This document shows positions 33,459 to 43,311 of a DNA stretch of 64,000 bases, one piece after another; the stretch's first letter is position 1; each line of letters begins with the position of its first letter. Origin of the DNA: Dysosmobacter acutus (GTDB lineage Bacteria > Bacillota > Clostridia > Oscillospirales > Oscillospiraceae). The stretch spans positions 2,232,001 to 2,296,000 of the forward strand of contig NZ_JAHLQN010000001.1 in the NCBI RefSeq assembly GCF_018919205.1, written 5' to 3'. The notes beneath the pieces are model-generated. The model was not told where the DNA came from. It saw only the letters and a program-made list of their open reading frames with translations, and did not search any database. Position numbers and translations under genes: made by a program.

Positions 33459-35951
33459 CTATTTTTCGTTTGAGAGCATTTTTGTAAGCTGCTCCCGCTT
33501 CTCCGTCGGCTTTCCGGAGATATGAAGCTTATCATAAATATGCGTCAGTTTATTTTTTACGGTGTGTTCCGCGAGATACAGTGTATCCGCAATCTCTTTC
33601 CGCGTCTTTCTCTGGACGATCAGCCGGGCAATTGCCAGCTCGCTCTCCGTCAGGCCCAGATCGGCGGAATTGTTTCCGGAAAGGCCCCGCTTTACGTTCT
33701 CCATCTCATCCGCGCAGGCAAGGATGGCGCTGATCTGCTGCGGGTATTTTCTCTGCGTGGCCGTCAGCAGTTCCCGCAGGTATACACCGTTTTCCACGAA
33801 GGGCAGGAGGATGCCGTCCGGCACAGCGATCTCCAAGGCGGTGCGAAGTTCCTCCTCAGCGTCCTTTTGCCTGTTCAGGGCATAGTAGGCCGCCGCGAGC
33901 TGGATATGGATATGCAGTTCGCACAGCAAATACGGGATCGCCTGACAGGACTTCAGCAGCCCCTCGCTGCGGCCGATCACCACCGCATATTGTTTTTGGG
34001 CCAAAAGCACCTGATTGTAGATAATCTCAAACATGGGGCGGGCAGGATTCAGCAGATTGGCCTCCGCCAGCTTTCCATCACGGAGCCAGATGGGGAGACG
34101 ATCTACCCGGCCCAGCAGCGCGTGGACATAGGCAAGGCAACCGTCCAGCACCGTGAAGAGCATCGGGTCACGGGATGCCTTAAACTGTTCCAGCTTCCTT
34201 TCGTACCACTCCTCCTGATACGGCAGCTGGCCGCAGAGCGCCAGCCGCGGAGACAGGAAATCGCAGCACAGCAGGATGTAATTCTGCTGCTCTCCGGCAG
34301 CCGACGCCCGTGCTTTTTCCAGCATGATATGCGCATCGACAAACTGCCCCCGGTTGAAAAACGCCTCCGCCTCCATGATCTGTTCCGCGCCCATGCCCTG
34401 ACCGTCCGTCACTTGATAATAGTACGGCATGGAGTGATTCATCTCGTTGATCTCACTGTCCAGCTTCCCGGCTTCCCGGTGGAACATCATCAGGACAGAG
34501 GGGGATCCGAACGTGAAAGAACCATTTTTGGGGATGCTGATGGATGGCCGGGACATCAGACGGCACGCGCTTTGGTGCAGTTGGCTCATAGCAGTGATAT
34601 CGTTGTAATACAGGAAACTCATGATGAGGTCGCAATTGCCCAGCAGGTTGTTTCGCTCATCCTCTGCCAGCTCAGACTGGCTCACCGCTTTCAGCAGAAC
34701 ATCCTTGATCTTCAGCATTCTGGGGATCTGCTGCCAGGAGAACAGGCGGCGCATCAAAACCAGAAGTCCCTGGAGCTCCGCCATCAGTTCCTCCTCCGTA
34801 CAGTTGTCCAGCAAGGAGAGAATCCGTTCCGGCGCGATAGCCGCAAGCTGCGTTCCACCGTCCAGACCGATGACGCGCAGCGCGGAGCGTCTGTCGCCTG
34901 CCTGATCGTAAAAATTGATTGCCTGGGTATACTGCCTTTGGGATTCATGCCACTTACCATAGCGTGTGCGGCAGGCCGCCTGCTCTTCGGAAGGAAGCCG
35001 GGAAAACTGCTTCTGCATGCACTCCTGCAGCATATGGTGGAACCGATAGGTCTGGGTATCGGGAAGATACCGCACGAAGGCGTTGCTGGCACTGAGGTTT
35101 CGGACACGATCCGCCACGTCCGTCTGTTCCGTAATATATTCCGCCTGCTGGAGGGAAAATTCGTCGGCGAGGCACATCTTTTGCAACAGCTCCACATAAC
35201 CGGCGTTCAGTCCTTCCACCAGCGTGTGATCCATCATACCGAGAACATCGTCTCTTCCATCCAGAAGACCTTTCCCCATGGAGATGGATTTCAGATTCAA
35301 ATAGACGGCCGAGAACCAGCCCTCGCTCTGTTCGCTGAGTTCCGCAAGTTGCTTTTTGCTCATGGACACACCGCAGCGGCGGCAGTAGATGGAAAGCTCT
35401 GTGGGATTCAGCCGCAGGTCACCTGTCGCGATGGCGTGCCGCCGTTGTCCAAGATGCATATCCTCGCTCTGTGACAAAATGGCATTGCGGGAGGCAACGA
35501 TAATATGCAGGTTGCTGACAGGGATGTCGGTCAGTTTGATCAGCATGGACAGCACACGCCCGTCATTCATCAGGTGGTAGTCGTCGATAAACAGAAAAAA
35601 CTGATCCTCCCGATGACAGAGGTAATCCAGGACGGTCTCCGCAAGCAGGCCGACAGCGGTTTCGCCCATCGGGAAGTCAAACTGACTGATTTGCTTTCCA
35701 AGCTCCGTATTGTGAAACGCTCCACAGAAGCTCTTCCAGAACAGGTTGATGTTGTTGGAGTAGATATTGACACGAAATACCTGATCTCCCATCTGTCTGC
35801 GTTTTTCCAGATACCATGACACAGCCGTGGTCTTGCCGTAGCCCATTGGCGCGATGATCGTTGTAAACGCACTCTCTTCGATCTGCCGCAGACACTCCTG
35901 CATGCGTTCAGATATATATATCGTGTTCAAATTCTCTCTGTATCGTGACAT
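33459..35951 (-). CDS. MalT-like LuxR-family ATPase regulator
   Basis: 830 residues. It has a STAND-type NTPase with Walker A APMGYGKTTA (about 37) and Walker B FFLFIDDYH (about 118), a long helical TPR-like sensor region, and a C-terminal LuxR HTH (about 767-817; ELAIARLIVQRKTRKEIADT, VKNKLTHIYDKL). Such proteins oligomerise on an inducer and activate transcription. ATG 35951 (GGGGAG 5 nt upstream) is chosen; the longer open frame runs into the MITE upstream. It lies upstream of the DUF2442 and giant SLH genes and is the best candidate activator of the surface operon. Confidence 0.92.
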   Translation of the reverse strand: MSRYRENLNTIYISERMQECLRQIEESAFTTIIAPMGYGKTTAVSWYLEKRRQMGDQVFRVNIYSNNINLFWKSFCGAFHNTELGKQISQFDFPMGETAVGLLAETVLDYLCHREDQFFLFIDDYHLMNDGRVLSMLIKLTDIPVSNLHIIVASRNAILSQSEDMHLGQRRHAIATGDLRLNPTELSIYCRRCGVSMSKKQLAELSEQSEGWFSAVYLNLKSISMGKGLLDGRDDVLGMMDHTLVEGLNAGYVELLQKMCLADEFSLQQAEYITEQTDVADRVRNLSASNAFVRYLPDTQTYRFHHMLQECMQKQFSRLPSEEQAACRTRYGKWHESQRQYTQAINFYDQAGDRRSALRVIGLDGGTQLAAIAPERILSLLDNCTEEELMAELQGLLVLMRRLFSWQQIPRMLKIKDVLLKAVSQSELAEDERNNLLGNCDLIMSFLYYNDITAMSQLHQSACRLMSRPSISIPKNGSFTFGSPSVLMMFHREAGKLDSEINEMNHSMPYYYQVTDGQGMGAEQIMEAEAFFNRGQFVDAHIMLEKARASAAGEQQNYILLCCDFLSPRLALCGQLPYQEEWYERKLEQFKASRDPMLFTVLDGCLAYVHALLGRVDRLPIWLRDGKLAEANLLNPARPMFEIIYNQVLLAQKQYAVVIGRSEGLLKSCQAIPYLLCELHIHIQLAAAYYALNRQKDAEEELRTALEIAVPDGILLPFVENGVYLRELLTATQRKYPQQISAILACADEMENVKRGLSGNNSADLGLTESELAIARLIVQRKTRKEIADTLYLAEHTVKNKLTHIYDKLHISGKPTEKREQLTKMLSNEK

Positions 35952-36040
35952 AAAGGCTCCCCTCTCTCCGGAACATACGAGCATATGTATTCTCTGCGCG
36001 ATGCGCGCATAGGGTCCTCCGGAAACTCTGACTGCAATTT

Positions 36041-36207
36041 TTAGGGCAACACCGCATAGTTCGGCAAGAGTATTCGGTGAGAGATTTTGAGTTCGGAAAA
36101 AGGTACTTTTCGCGGGAATACTTGGTGTATTGCAAGAAAAAGTACCGCATTTCCGGCTCAAAAGATCCGCCGAAGACCGCAGACGCAATTGTGCGGTGTT
36201 GCCTTAA
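36041..36207. mobile_element. Fold-back MITE, 167 bp
   Basis: The terminal inverted repeats TTAGGGCAACACCGCA (36041-36056) and TGCGGTGTTGCCTTAA (36192-36207) match in 15 of 16 positions. The interior is also self-complementary (GGTACTTTT with AAAAAGTACC; ATTTTGAG with CTCAAAAG), so almost the whole element folds into one hairpin. It encodes nothing. It lies just upstream of the LuxR regulator gene and may affect its expression. Confidence 0.8.
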
Positions 36208-36412
36208 TCTGTCGTGATGAACCCCGTTTCCCGAATGTCGATTCCCATACGCCGCACCAATTCCGCACCAATTTGCCATGAAAATATATGTAGATACATG
36301 GATTTATGTAACAGAAAAGTACACAAATATGGGTTTTATTGAGCTTTATAAAGGTATATTGAGATATGAAACAGGCGTTTAACCTATGATTACCCCAATT
36401 TGCCGGATTCCA

Positions 36413-38884
36413 TTATGAGTTTTTTAAGAGCTTGGCCAGCGCCTGACGCTTGTTTCTCCCTTCGCCGCCCAGGCCCAGCTTCTCGTAGACGGCGTTCAGG
36501 CGGTTGTTGACAGACTTCACGGAAATACTCAGAATTTCGGCGATCTCCCGGCTGCTCTTGCGCTGAGCCGCCAGACCGGCAATCTCCAGCTCCCGCTCCG
36601 TCAGACCGTACTGCGCCAAAAGGCCCCCTTCCCGCCGGATGGCCTCCCGTCCGGCGCGGAACCTGGCAGCGAGGGTATGCAGATGCTCATGGACTTCCCC
36701 CTCTGCCAGCTCGTCCAGAAGCCGGTCCAGACAGGGATCGCTCTCGGCGAAAGGCAGCAGGATGCCGTCCGGCTACGCCAGGGACCAGGCCTCCTGAAGC
36801 GCTTGCAGTGTGGCCGTTTCCTTTCCGAGATGCATCAGCGCCACGGCGTTTTGCAGATGGGCATACATGCCGCACAGGGCGAACCGGGCATCGGCGCTGG
36901 CTCGGAGCAGCCGGGGCGTCCGGGCCGCTGCCTGGGCCCACTGGCTCTGCGCCAGCAGCACGCGGCCCACGATCACCTGAAAGACCGGCTCGATCAGCGG
37001 GAACACCTGTGCCATGCTGGCGCCTTCCGCCGTCAGCCACGCGGGAAGCTGCTCCGTCTGCCCCAGCAGGGCGCTGAGCCATCCCCGGCCCAGTTCCACG
37101 GTGGTCAGCAAACGGTACTGATGGGCGCGGCGCAGGGTGTCCGCCGCCCGGTCCAGGCTCGGAAAGCCGCCCCGGAGCGGCTGGTCATACAGCGCCAGCC
37201 GGGCGGAGAGAACGGCGGCGGCCGTATAAATGCTGTATTCTCCCGCCTCCAGCGCCTGTTCCTCCGCCTGGCGGCAGAGAATATCGGCGTCGGTCAGGTT
37301 CCCCCGCATAAATTCCGTTTCGGCCTGCATGATGGTCGCCGCGCCGCTGCCATGTCCGCTGGCAACGCGGCTGTAAATAGGCATGCATTCCCGCATCTCG
37401 GCATTCTCCCGGTCAAGGCCGCCGCTCTTGCTGTGATAGAGCATCAAAACGGAAGGTGAGCCCTGCGTCCATGGGTTGCGGTCCGCAGGGATCAGGGCGC
37501 GGATCTGCCGGTGATAGGCGCTCATGGCGGAAATGTCGTTGAAGCACAGGAAAGACAGGCGCAGCAGGGCCTCTCCCTCCAGCTGATCCCGCTCCCGCCG
37601 GGAAAGGTCGGTGCAAAGGGCCATGCTGCGCTGAAACAGTGCGTGATACCGCCGCATTTCCGGGATGTCCCGGCCGTAAAAGAGCAGCAGCATGAATACC
37701 AGAAGCGCCCGCGGATGGCGCAGCTGACATTCCTCCGGGCAATTGGCCATCCAGCGGCGCATCAGCGGTAGCCGCTCGGGGCCGAAGCTCAGACCCCGGT
37801 CCTGTCCCACTGTCCGCAGGAGATCATCCCACCTGCCGGCCTTTTCATAACACTCTGCGGCAAGACAGCACTCTCCCGTCCGCTCATACCACGCTCCCAG
37901 GCGGGCAAGCGTGGCGTTTTGCTCCGCCTCCGGCAGCAGTGCGTACTTCTTCCGGGCGCAGGAGCGCAGCATATTGTGATAGCGATACACACCGTCGGTA
38001 CAGGTGATAAAGGCATTTTGTTCTGTCAGCTGGCTCAGCAGCGCCGCAGTGTCATCTTCCGGCCACAGGAACTCTGCCTCTTCCATCGTGAAATCATCCG
38101 GCACACCCAGCCGAACCAGAAATTCCCGTTGACGGGCCGTCAGGGGACGAAACAGCACCTCGTCTATGAGCGGATAGATATTTGTGGTGTTTTCCGGCCA
38201 TTTTCCGGTCTGCGTATAGGCCCGCAGCTTCAGATAGACCATGGAGAACCAGCCCTCGGTACTGCTGGCCAGCATATTCACATCCCGGATGTTCAGAAGC
38301 TGGCCGCTCCGGCGTGCATATTCCCGGACGTCCGTTTCTCCGAGCCGCAAATCGTCCACATTCAGTTCCCACAGGCGGGGCCCCAGCTTCATCTGTGCCG
38401 CCCGGTCAAAGATCACGTTGCGGGAAAGCAGAATAATGTGGGTCCGCTCCGGCAGGTGATCGTTTAAAAACAGGATTAGAGATGTAAACGCGGGATTCGG
38501 CAGAAAGTGCAGGTCATCAATGATGTAAAAAATATCGTGGGACTTCCCGGCCAGAGCATCGGTCAGCAATTCCATCATCAGCTGCCGCGCCTGTGGATCT
38601 GCGGGAAATCCAAGAGCAGACATATCCTTTTCCAGTTCCGGCCATTCCCGGAGGTTCCGGCAAAAGCCTCGCCAGAAATCCGCCAGGGAGTCCGTGACGA
38701 TGGTCTGCCGCAGGATCAGAGCATCCGATTTCTTCTTTTGGCAATGATCTGCCCACCAGCGGATGGCTCTGCTTTTCCCGTATCCAATCGGGGCCACGAT
38801 GGAAGTGACCGGATATTCGGAAATGTGGGACAGCTTATCGGCCAGCGCACTGGAGATATACGTTGTATTCAGCTTGACAGGCAT
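36413..38884 (-). pseudogene. Second MalT-like LuxR regulator, interrupted by in-frame TAG
   Basis: 824 codons in one frame with a single TAG at 36773-36775 (codon 704). Upstream: Walker A APIGYGKSRA (about 35), Walker B FYIIDDLHF (about 120) and the TPR-like region. Downstream: ...PDGILLPFAE and a LuxR HTH (ELEIAGLAAQRKSSREIAEI). The paralogue at 33459-35951 reads EIAVPDGILLPF across the same point, so nothing else is lost. The truncated 703-residue product would keep ATPase and sensor but lack DNA binding. ATG 38884, with GAGGTG 7 nt upstream. Recent pseudogene, phase-like nonsense allele or sequencing error are all possible. Confidence 0.85.
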
Positions 38885-39540
38885 TGCGAGGCACCTCGCT
38901 CATTACATACTTGTCATTATACTGGGAAATGCCTTGAATTGCAAGAGATTGAAAACCATACACAAGAAAGCGGCAAACCTGCAAAGCGGGACCCACTTTG
39001 CGAAAACCGCAGAAAGGCCCTGGCTGTAAGGTTTGCGGTAACCAGATAGAGGAAATTGATAATGAAGTACATCGAACGCTAAAGATGGCTCTACCGAAGT
39101 TCTGGATTCGTGAGGACGTATATTTCACAGTAACCCGGCGGAATGTGTAATATTGCCAGGGGTAGAGAAAAAAGATATTCATCCGCTTACTGATGGACAG
39201 GTGAAAGATTCTCTGAAAGCAGCTAGCTCGGAAGACCATAAAATTGACAACCCGCTAACGCTTACTATACTCTGGCAGTCTATTTCCCTATAGAAGATCA
39301 AGGCAACTCACTTTCAAAAAATGATGTAAAAATACCCCGGACCCCATTGCGCTGCAATGGATTCCGGGATTGTTTCTTTCTGATTCTCTGTGGGACGCGA
39401 AAAACGCAAAATATTTTCCATATTTGGGGTGTTTTACTTGCGCCGTTGGGTTTCTGCAACTATCGCAATTTACAAGCTTATACCGGACAGTGATAAGGGG
39501 GAGTCTGACTGTTGCCAGATTCACAGGAGTGGATGGTCAA
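38885..39540. other. Intergenic region without recognisable gene
   Basis: No convincing ORF. A hairpin at about 39333-39370 (CCCATTGC/GCAATGG core) is followed on the minus strand by TATTTTTAC and could be a minus-strand terminator. The sequence looks AT-richer and degenerate compared with the flanking regulator. Confidence 0.5.
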
Positions 39541-39853
39541 CGTATAACGTAGACGATCGAGAACGCAGGAACCGGAACTATTACATTACGACTACGCATA
39601 ACGTAAACAAAAAGATATGTTGACGATCGACTACGTTATGCGTAACGAATGGGGCTTCCGCACAAACGCCACATAGATTTTGGTATGATAGCCAATCCGT
39701 TTGTCTCATGGTAAACTGATGGCGTATTGATTCAATGAGCTTCCCCGGAACGGGCCTTGTTATGCAGTGAGCTGAGGATGCGGAGCATCCCCGCAGGTTG
39801 AACGGCTTTTGTCAGGAATGCGCTTGCGTTCTCGAACGAAAACGTTATGCGTA
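39541..39853. repeat. Cluster of inverted 13-mers (TACGCATAACGTA)
   Basis: TACGCATAACGTA at 39593-39605 recurs as its exact reverse complement at 39632-39644, with an 11/13 copy at 39540-39552 and a 12/13 reverse copy at 39841-39853. The unit has TACG/CGTA arms around a 5-nt centre. The outer pair extends to a 22-bp imperfect inverted repeat (39541-39562 against 39621-39642). Confidence 0.75.
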
Positions 39854-39934
39854 TCTCTCTTTATAAAATGCCAAAAATAATTTCAAATTAGGCACAGATT
39901 AACACGAAACAACACCAGATAAACTCTCAGAAAT

Positions 39935-39963
39935 TTGACATATGCGACATCTTGTGCTAATAT
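39935..39963 (+). promoter_or_regulatory. Extended -10 promoter of the structured RNA
   Basis: TTGACA (39935-39940), 17 bp, TAATAT (39958-39963) with an extended TGC motif directly before it. TATAAT overlaps 3 nt downstream. Confidence 0.75.
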
Positions 39964-39969
39964 AATCTT

Positions 39970-40333
39970 GTTTTTATTAGATGTGCCCACTCCCGGCAAG
40001 TGGAGATTGCTAAGTTGTGAAGTGACCCTGAATGTGGTCGCTATGGCTCTGCACGATTGTGCAGCTTTGATTGCCCCTCAGGGGTATTGGGATCTGTTTT
40101 CGCCTGTCTGATGGTTTTTGTGGCTTTGCACCCATGGAACTTCGGTGCCTGCTCGCATGCTCGTGCGCAGGAATGTTGCGGGAATATGATCGGTTTGGGA
40201 TTTACCTGCTTTTGCAGGGTTTGTAGGTATTGGGGAAAGCACTGTTTTGGATAATTGTGCAGTCCCGGTTTTAGGATGAATATTGCTTACTAGAGGTCTG
40301 AAAAGGGCGAAAGCCGTTTTCAGGCCTTTTTGT
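39970..40333 (+). ncRNA. Structured apparently noncoding RNA, about 360 nt
   Basis: It lies between a strong promoter and a terminator. Successive local stems are visible: CCACT/AGTGG, AGTGACC/GGTCGCT (40021-40042), CTGCAC/GTGCAG (40049-40064), CCC/GGG near 40076, GCACC/GGTGC (40128-40148) and CCTGCTTTTGCAGG (40205-40218). The longest plus-strand frame (40057-40254) is Cys/Gly-rich, has no ribosome site and looks noncoding. It is not tmRNA, RNase P RNA or SRP RNA by their signature sequences. Comparison with raiA, ROOL and other large RNA models would be informative. It precedes the recombinase genes. Confidence 0.6.
40294..40333 (+). terminator. Terminator of the structured RNA
   Basis: AGGTCTGAAAA (40294-40304) pairs with TTTTCAGGCCT, with an inner GGC/GCC stem capped by GAAA, then a T run. 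Confidence 0.9.
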
Positions 40334-40412
40334 ATCCATTTTTAGATGAAGAAAGCCCGGTTCCGGTTCAGGACTTGTCTCCCTAGACCGCTGCGGGCGA
40401 GGAGGTTTTTGT

Positions 40413-40730
40413 ATGTTGAAGCTTTTTATTACCAGAGGAAATGATTTCAGACCGGTCTGGACTGCCGGTCACTCCCGCTTCTGGCAAAGTGTGAGGTCCT
40501 TTTGGTTCGCCATCCAGCAGTGCCAGCTGCTGGGCTTTGTATCCGGACAGTCAGAGTGTCCGGCCGGTTATGCAAAGCTCTCTCAGCAAATCAGACCTGC
40601 ACCGAAAGGTCGAAGAACACCAGCGGCATGTATGCTGCAGCCGTTCCCAACGGTCGTGTTCGCCGCAGTCTCACCAGGCAGGGAACTTCCATCCCTACGC
40701 GGCATTGATACTAAACAGCCAATTTCATAA
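40413..40730 (+). CDS. Possible small protein between structured RNA and integrase
   Basis: 105 codons from ATG 40413 with a strong GAGGAGG 8 nt upstream. The composition (many Arg, Pro, Cys; no domain) is not typical of its neighbours, and codon usage is unconvincing. It could be a real small protein or a translated leader of the recombinase operon. Confidence 0.3.
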   Translation: MLKLFITRGNDFRPVWTAGHSRFWQSVRSFWFAIQQCQLLGFVSGQSECPAGYAKLSQQIRPAPKGRRTPAACMLQPFPTVVFAAVSPGRELPSLRGIDTKQPIS

Positions 40731-40893
40731 ACAGAGACAGAGAACGGAACAGAGTTCCTAAGTGCTGATACAGCAAGGTTTCTTCGAGTGATCGCTTTCT
40801 GTTTCTGCGGAGATCATCCAGAAACGGGGTGTTTGTGCCAACGGGTGTACTGCGTCCATTGGGCACTTCAGAACACAGGAGGAACCTTTTCAT

Positions 40894-41811
40894 ATGAGGA
40901 TCAAAATTCAACAAGTCGGCATTTATGAGACACTAGTTGCACAGTTGGATCGTATTTTCCGCCACAATCGCCAAGGCAGCTTTCATACGAAGCGGCGTTA
41001 TTATGAGGCCATGAAGCGATTCTGTGCCTACTTGGCCGATGTGTATCATCTGCAGAAGCTGTCCAACATCAGCGGCAAGCATCTGGTCAGTTATGTGATC
41101 TATCTGCAGGATACCGGTAAATCGGCCAGTACCATCAAAACGGATCTGGCAGCCATTCGGTTTTTCCATGACAAAATGGATCACAAGTACACTCTGCCTT
41201 CCAACGACGAGTTGGGCATCACACTGGAACGCCGCAGGTTCGGACAGGATGACCGCACCTGGAGCATGACGGAGTTCAACAAGATGCTGGGCAAGGCATT
41301 GGCGATTGACCGCTATGACTTCATCCTTGCACTTTACCTGGCCCGGTATGCTGGCCTGCGTATCCACGAGTGCTTCCGCATCGACACCGCCACGGCAGAG
41401 CGGGCGCTTCGGGAGAACGCCATCACCATCAAGGGCAAGGGCGGCAAAGTGCGGACTGTCCCCATCAATGAGCAGATTGCCATTGCCATGCGGAAGCAGT
41501 TGGAGCGCACGCCACGGGGACATAAGCTGCTGGTGCCCGATGACATGCCCACGGATCGGGCTATCAACCATCTGCAATTCTTCATCATGCGGCACCGGGA
41601 TGAAGTGCGGGATGTGGATTCCGACCGTCCTATGACCTTCCACGGACTTCGCCATACCTATGCGGCGGAGAAGTACCAGGAGCTGGTCGACAGCGGCAAG
41701 GGCCCTCTGGACGCCCATTTTGAAGTCTCCCGCCTGCTGGGCCATGAGCGGCCGGATGTGACTAATATCTATCTGGCCTCCGTGAGAAAGAGTGACAAGC
41801 ATGAGCAGTAA
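40894..41811 (+). CDS. Tyrosine recombinase (XerC/D-like integrase)
   Basis: 305 residues. An N-terminal SAM-like DNA-binding domain (TKRRYYEAMKRFCAYLADVY) precedes the catalytic domain, with Arg in YAGLRIHECF, the HxLRH box in FHGLRHTYAAE, His in LLGHERPDVT and nucleophile Tyr in NIYLASV. There is no AP2-like arm domain, unlike the second integrase. ATG 40894 follows AGGAGG. The end overlaps the excisionase-like gene by 11 nt, so they are coupled. It may act on the island ends or on the inverted 13-mers at 39541-39853. Confidence 0.9.
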   Translation: MRIKIQQVGIYETLVAQLDRIFRHNRQGSFHTKRRYYEAMKRFCAYLADVYHLQKLSNISGKHLVSYVIYLQDTGKSASTIKTDLAAIRFFHDKMDHKYTLPSNDELGITLERRRFGQDDRTWSMTEFNKMLGKALAIDRYDFILALYLARYAGLRIHECFRIDTATAERALRENAITIKGKGGKVRTVPINEQIAIAMRKQLERTPRGHKLLVPDDMPTDRAINHLQFFIMRHRDEVRDVDSDRPMTFHGLRHTYAAEKYQELVDSGKGPLDAHFEVSRLLGHERPDVTNIYLASVRKSDKHEQ

Positions 41812-41992
41812 TTACCACTCTTTCGAGGAACTCCCTCTGACCCTCCGGGTAGAGGACCTGATGCCCATTCTCGGCATTGGGCGGAATACGGCTTATGAGT
41901 TGGTGCGTTCCGGAAAGATCCGCAGCATTCGCATCGGGCGTCAGCTGCGTATCCCCAAAGATGCTATACAGGACTACTTAGCTCAGCGTTAA
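41801..41992 (+). CDS. Excisionase-type small HTH protein
   Basis: 63 residues with the MerR-like/HTH_17 fold of excisionases (LRVEDLMPILGIGRNTAYEL, RSIRIGRQLRIPKDAIQDYL). It starts inside the 3' end of the first recombinase (ATG 41801) and precedes the second integrase by 90 nt. It probably directs excision by bending DNA at the att sites. Confidence 0.88.
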   Translation: MSSNYHSFEELPLTLRVEDLMPILGIGRNTAYELVRSGKIRSIRIGRQLRIPKDAIQDYLAQR

Positions 41993-42082
41993 GCGAGAGA
42001 AAAATTGACCAGTCCCAGTGTTTGGAGTACAATAGAAGCACCCTAAACACGGTGGACTGGCCCACGCTCGGAAAGGAGTATT

Positions 42083-43276
42083 ATGAAGCGCAATAAGAAA
42101 AATGCGCAGGGAGCAGGGACCATCCGCAAGCGTTCTGATGGTCGGTGGGAAGCACGATTTACAATCGGCTTCGATCCCGTCAACGGAAAGCAGAAGCAAA
42201 AATCAATTTATGGAAAGACGCAGAAAGAGGTCCGGGAAAAGCTCGCGCAGGTCACGGTTGAGATCGATGAAGGGACCTATATAGAACCCTGTCAGATGAC
42301 GCTGGAAGAATGGATGACCATTTGGCTGGCGGAATATATGGGCGATAAAAAATGGTCCACCATCAAGCACTACAAGGCTCAGGTAAAATCCCACATTCTC
42401 CCGGCTCTGGGGCATTATCCACTATCTCAGCTGAATCCACACATCATCCAGGCGTTTGATAACGCATTGCTGCGGGGAACCGGGAAAGAGAAGCCCCTGA
42501 CGCCCAAAAGCGTACGCAACGTACACGGTGTCCTGCGCAAGTGTCTGGCCGTGGCTGTGCAGCTGGAGTATATCCGCCGCAATCCCGCAGAGCCGGTGAT
42601 CCTGCCACGGGTAGAGAAGAAGATCATCAAGCCGCTGACAGATGAAGAAGTACAGAAGATGATCTGCGCCGCAGGTGACGATGGCTTCGGGACACTGTTC
42701 AAAGTTGTGGTATTTACAGGGCTCCGGCTCGGTGAGGCGTTAGGCCTGACCTGGGACTGTGTGGATTTCACCAAGCGGCGGCTGACCATTGACAAACAGC
42801 TGCAAAAGCGCCCGATTGCTGATGGCGGATTCGTTTTTGCCTCCTTGAAAAACGATAAGGTGCGTGTTGTCGCGCCGGCTCCCTATGTGCTGGATCTGCT
42901 GAAAGAGTGGGAACAGCGTCAGAAAGAGTGGCGCCTGAAATGCGGCCCGGAATGGCAGGGGTGGAAAAATGAAAAAGAGCGGCGGACCGCTCTTGTATTC
43001 ACCAATGAGTTCGGCGGACATCTGCATCCCCAGACCGTATACAATCACTTCAAGAAGCTGGCGATATCTGTCGGCGCTCCCAACGCCAGGGTGCATGATC
43101 TTCGTCATACCTACGCCGTCCTGTCGCTCCAAAACGGAGATGATGTCAAAACGGTGCAGGGAAATCTGGGACATGCGACAGCGGCCTTCACGCTGGATGT
43201 CTATGGTCATGTTTCGGAACGTATGAAAGAGGATAGTGCCAACCGGATGCAGCGGTATATTGAGGGACTTCGTTAG
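42083..43276 (+). CDS. Tn916/ICE-type tyrosine integrase
   Basis: 397 residues. The N-terminal AP2-like arm-binding domain (GAGTIRKRSDGRWEARFTIG) precedes a SAM-like core-binding domain (MTLEEWMTIWLAEYM) and a catalytic domain with Arg in FTGLRLGEAL, HDLRHTYA, LGHATAAFTL and Tyr in LDVYGHV. ATG 42083 follows AAAGGAG. It ends about 100 bp from tRNA-Gln, facing it, as integrases of tRNA-targeting elements do. It should recognise the 12-bp repeats at both ends with its arm domain and the 23-bp core with the rest. Confidence 0.95.
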   Translation: MKRNKKNAQGAGTIRKRSDGRWEARFTIGFDPVNGKQKQKSIYGKTQKEVREKLAQVTVEIDEGTYIEPCQMTLEEWMTIWLAEYMGDKKWSTIKHYKAQVKSHILPALGHYPLSQLNPHIIQAFDNALLRGTGKEKPLTPKSVRNVHGVLRKCLAVAVQLEYIRRNPAEPVILPRVEKKIIKPLTDEEVQKMICAAGDDGFGTLFKVVVFTGLRLGEALGLTWDCVDFTKRRLTIDKQLQKRPIADGGFVFASLKNDKVRVVAPAPYVLDLLKEWEQRQKEWRLKCGPEWQGWKNEKERRTALVFTNEFGGHLHPQTVYNHFKKLAISVGAPNARVHDLRHTYAVLSLQNGDDVKTVQGNLGHATAAFTLDVYGHVSERMKEDSANRMQRYIEGLR

Positions 43277-43311
43277 CTTTTGCGCTGGCTCCAAAAGATT
43301 GTAAAATCTCG

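Noticed and set aside
33522-35474. 650-codon plus-strand frame opposite the LuxR regulator
   Set aside because: No domain; the minus-strand frame has Walker and LuxR motifs.
35952-36188. N-terminal extension of the LuxR regulator to 36188
   Set aside because: The extension runs into the MITE and lacks a ribosome site; ATG 35951 has GGGGAG and matches the paralogue's start.
36773-36775. TAG read through as pyrrolysine or by recoding
   Set aside because: No recoding element or Pyl gene is visible and the paralogue has an ordinary residue here; a nonsense mutation is simpler.
39288-39524. 78-codon minus-strand ORF
   Set aside because: No ribosome site or domain; it overlaps a terminator-like hairpin and looks like chance.
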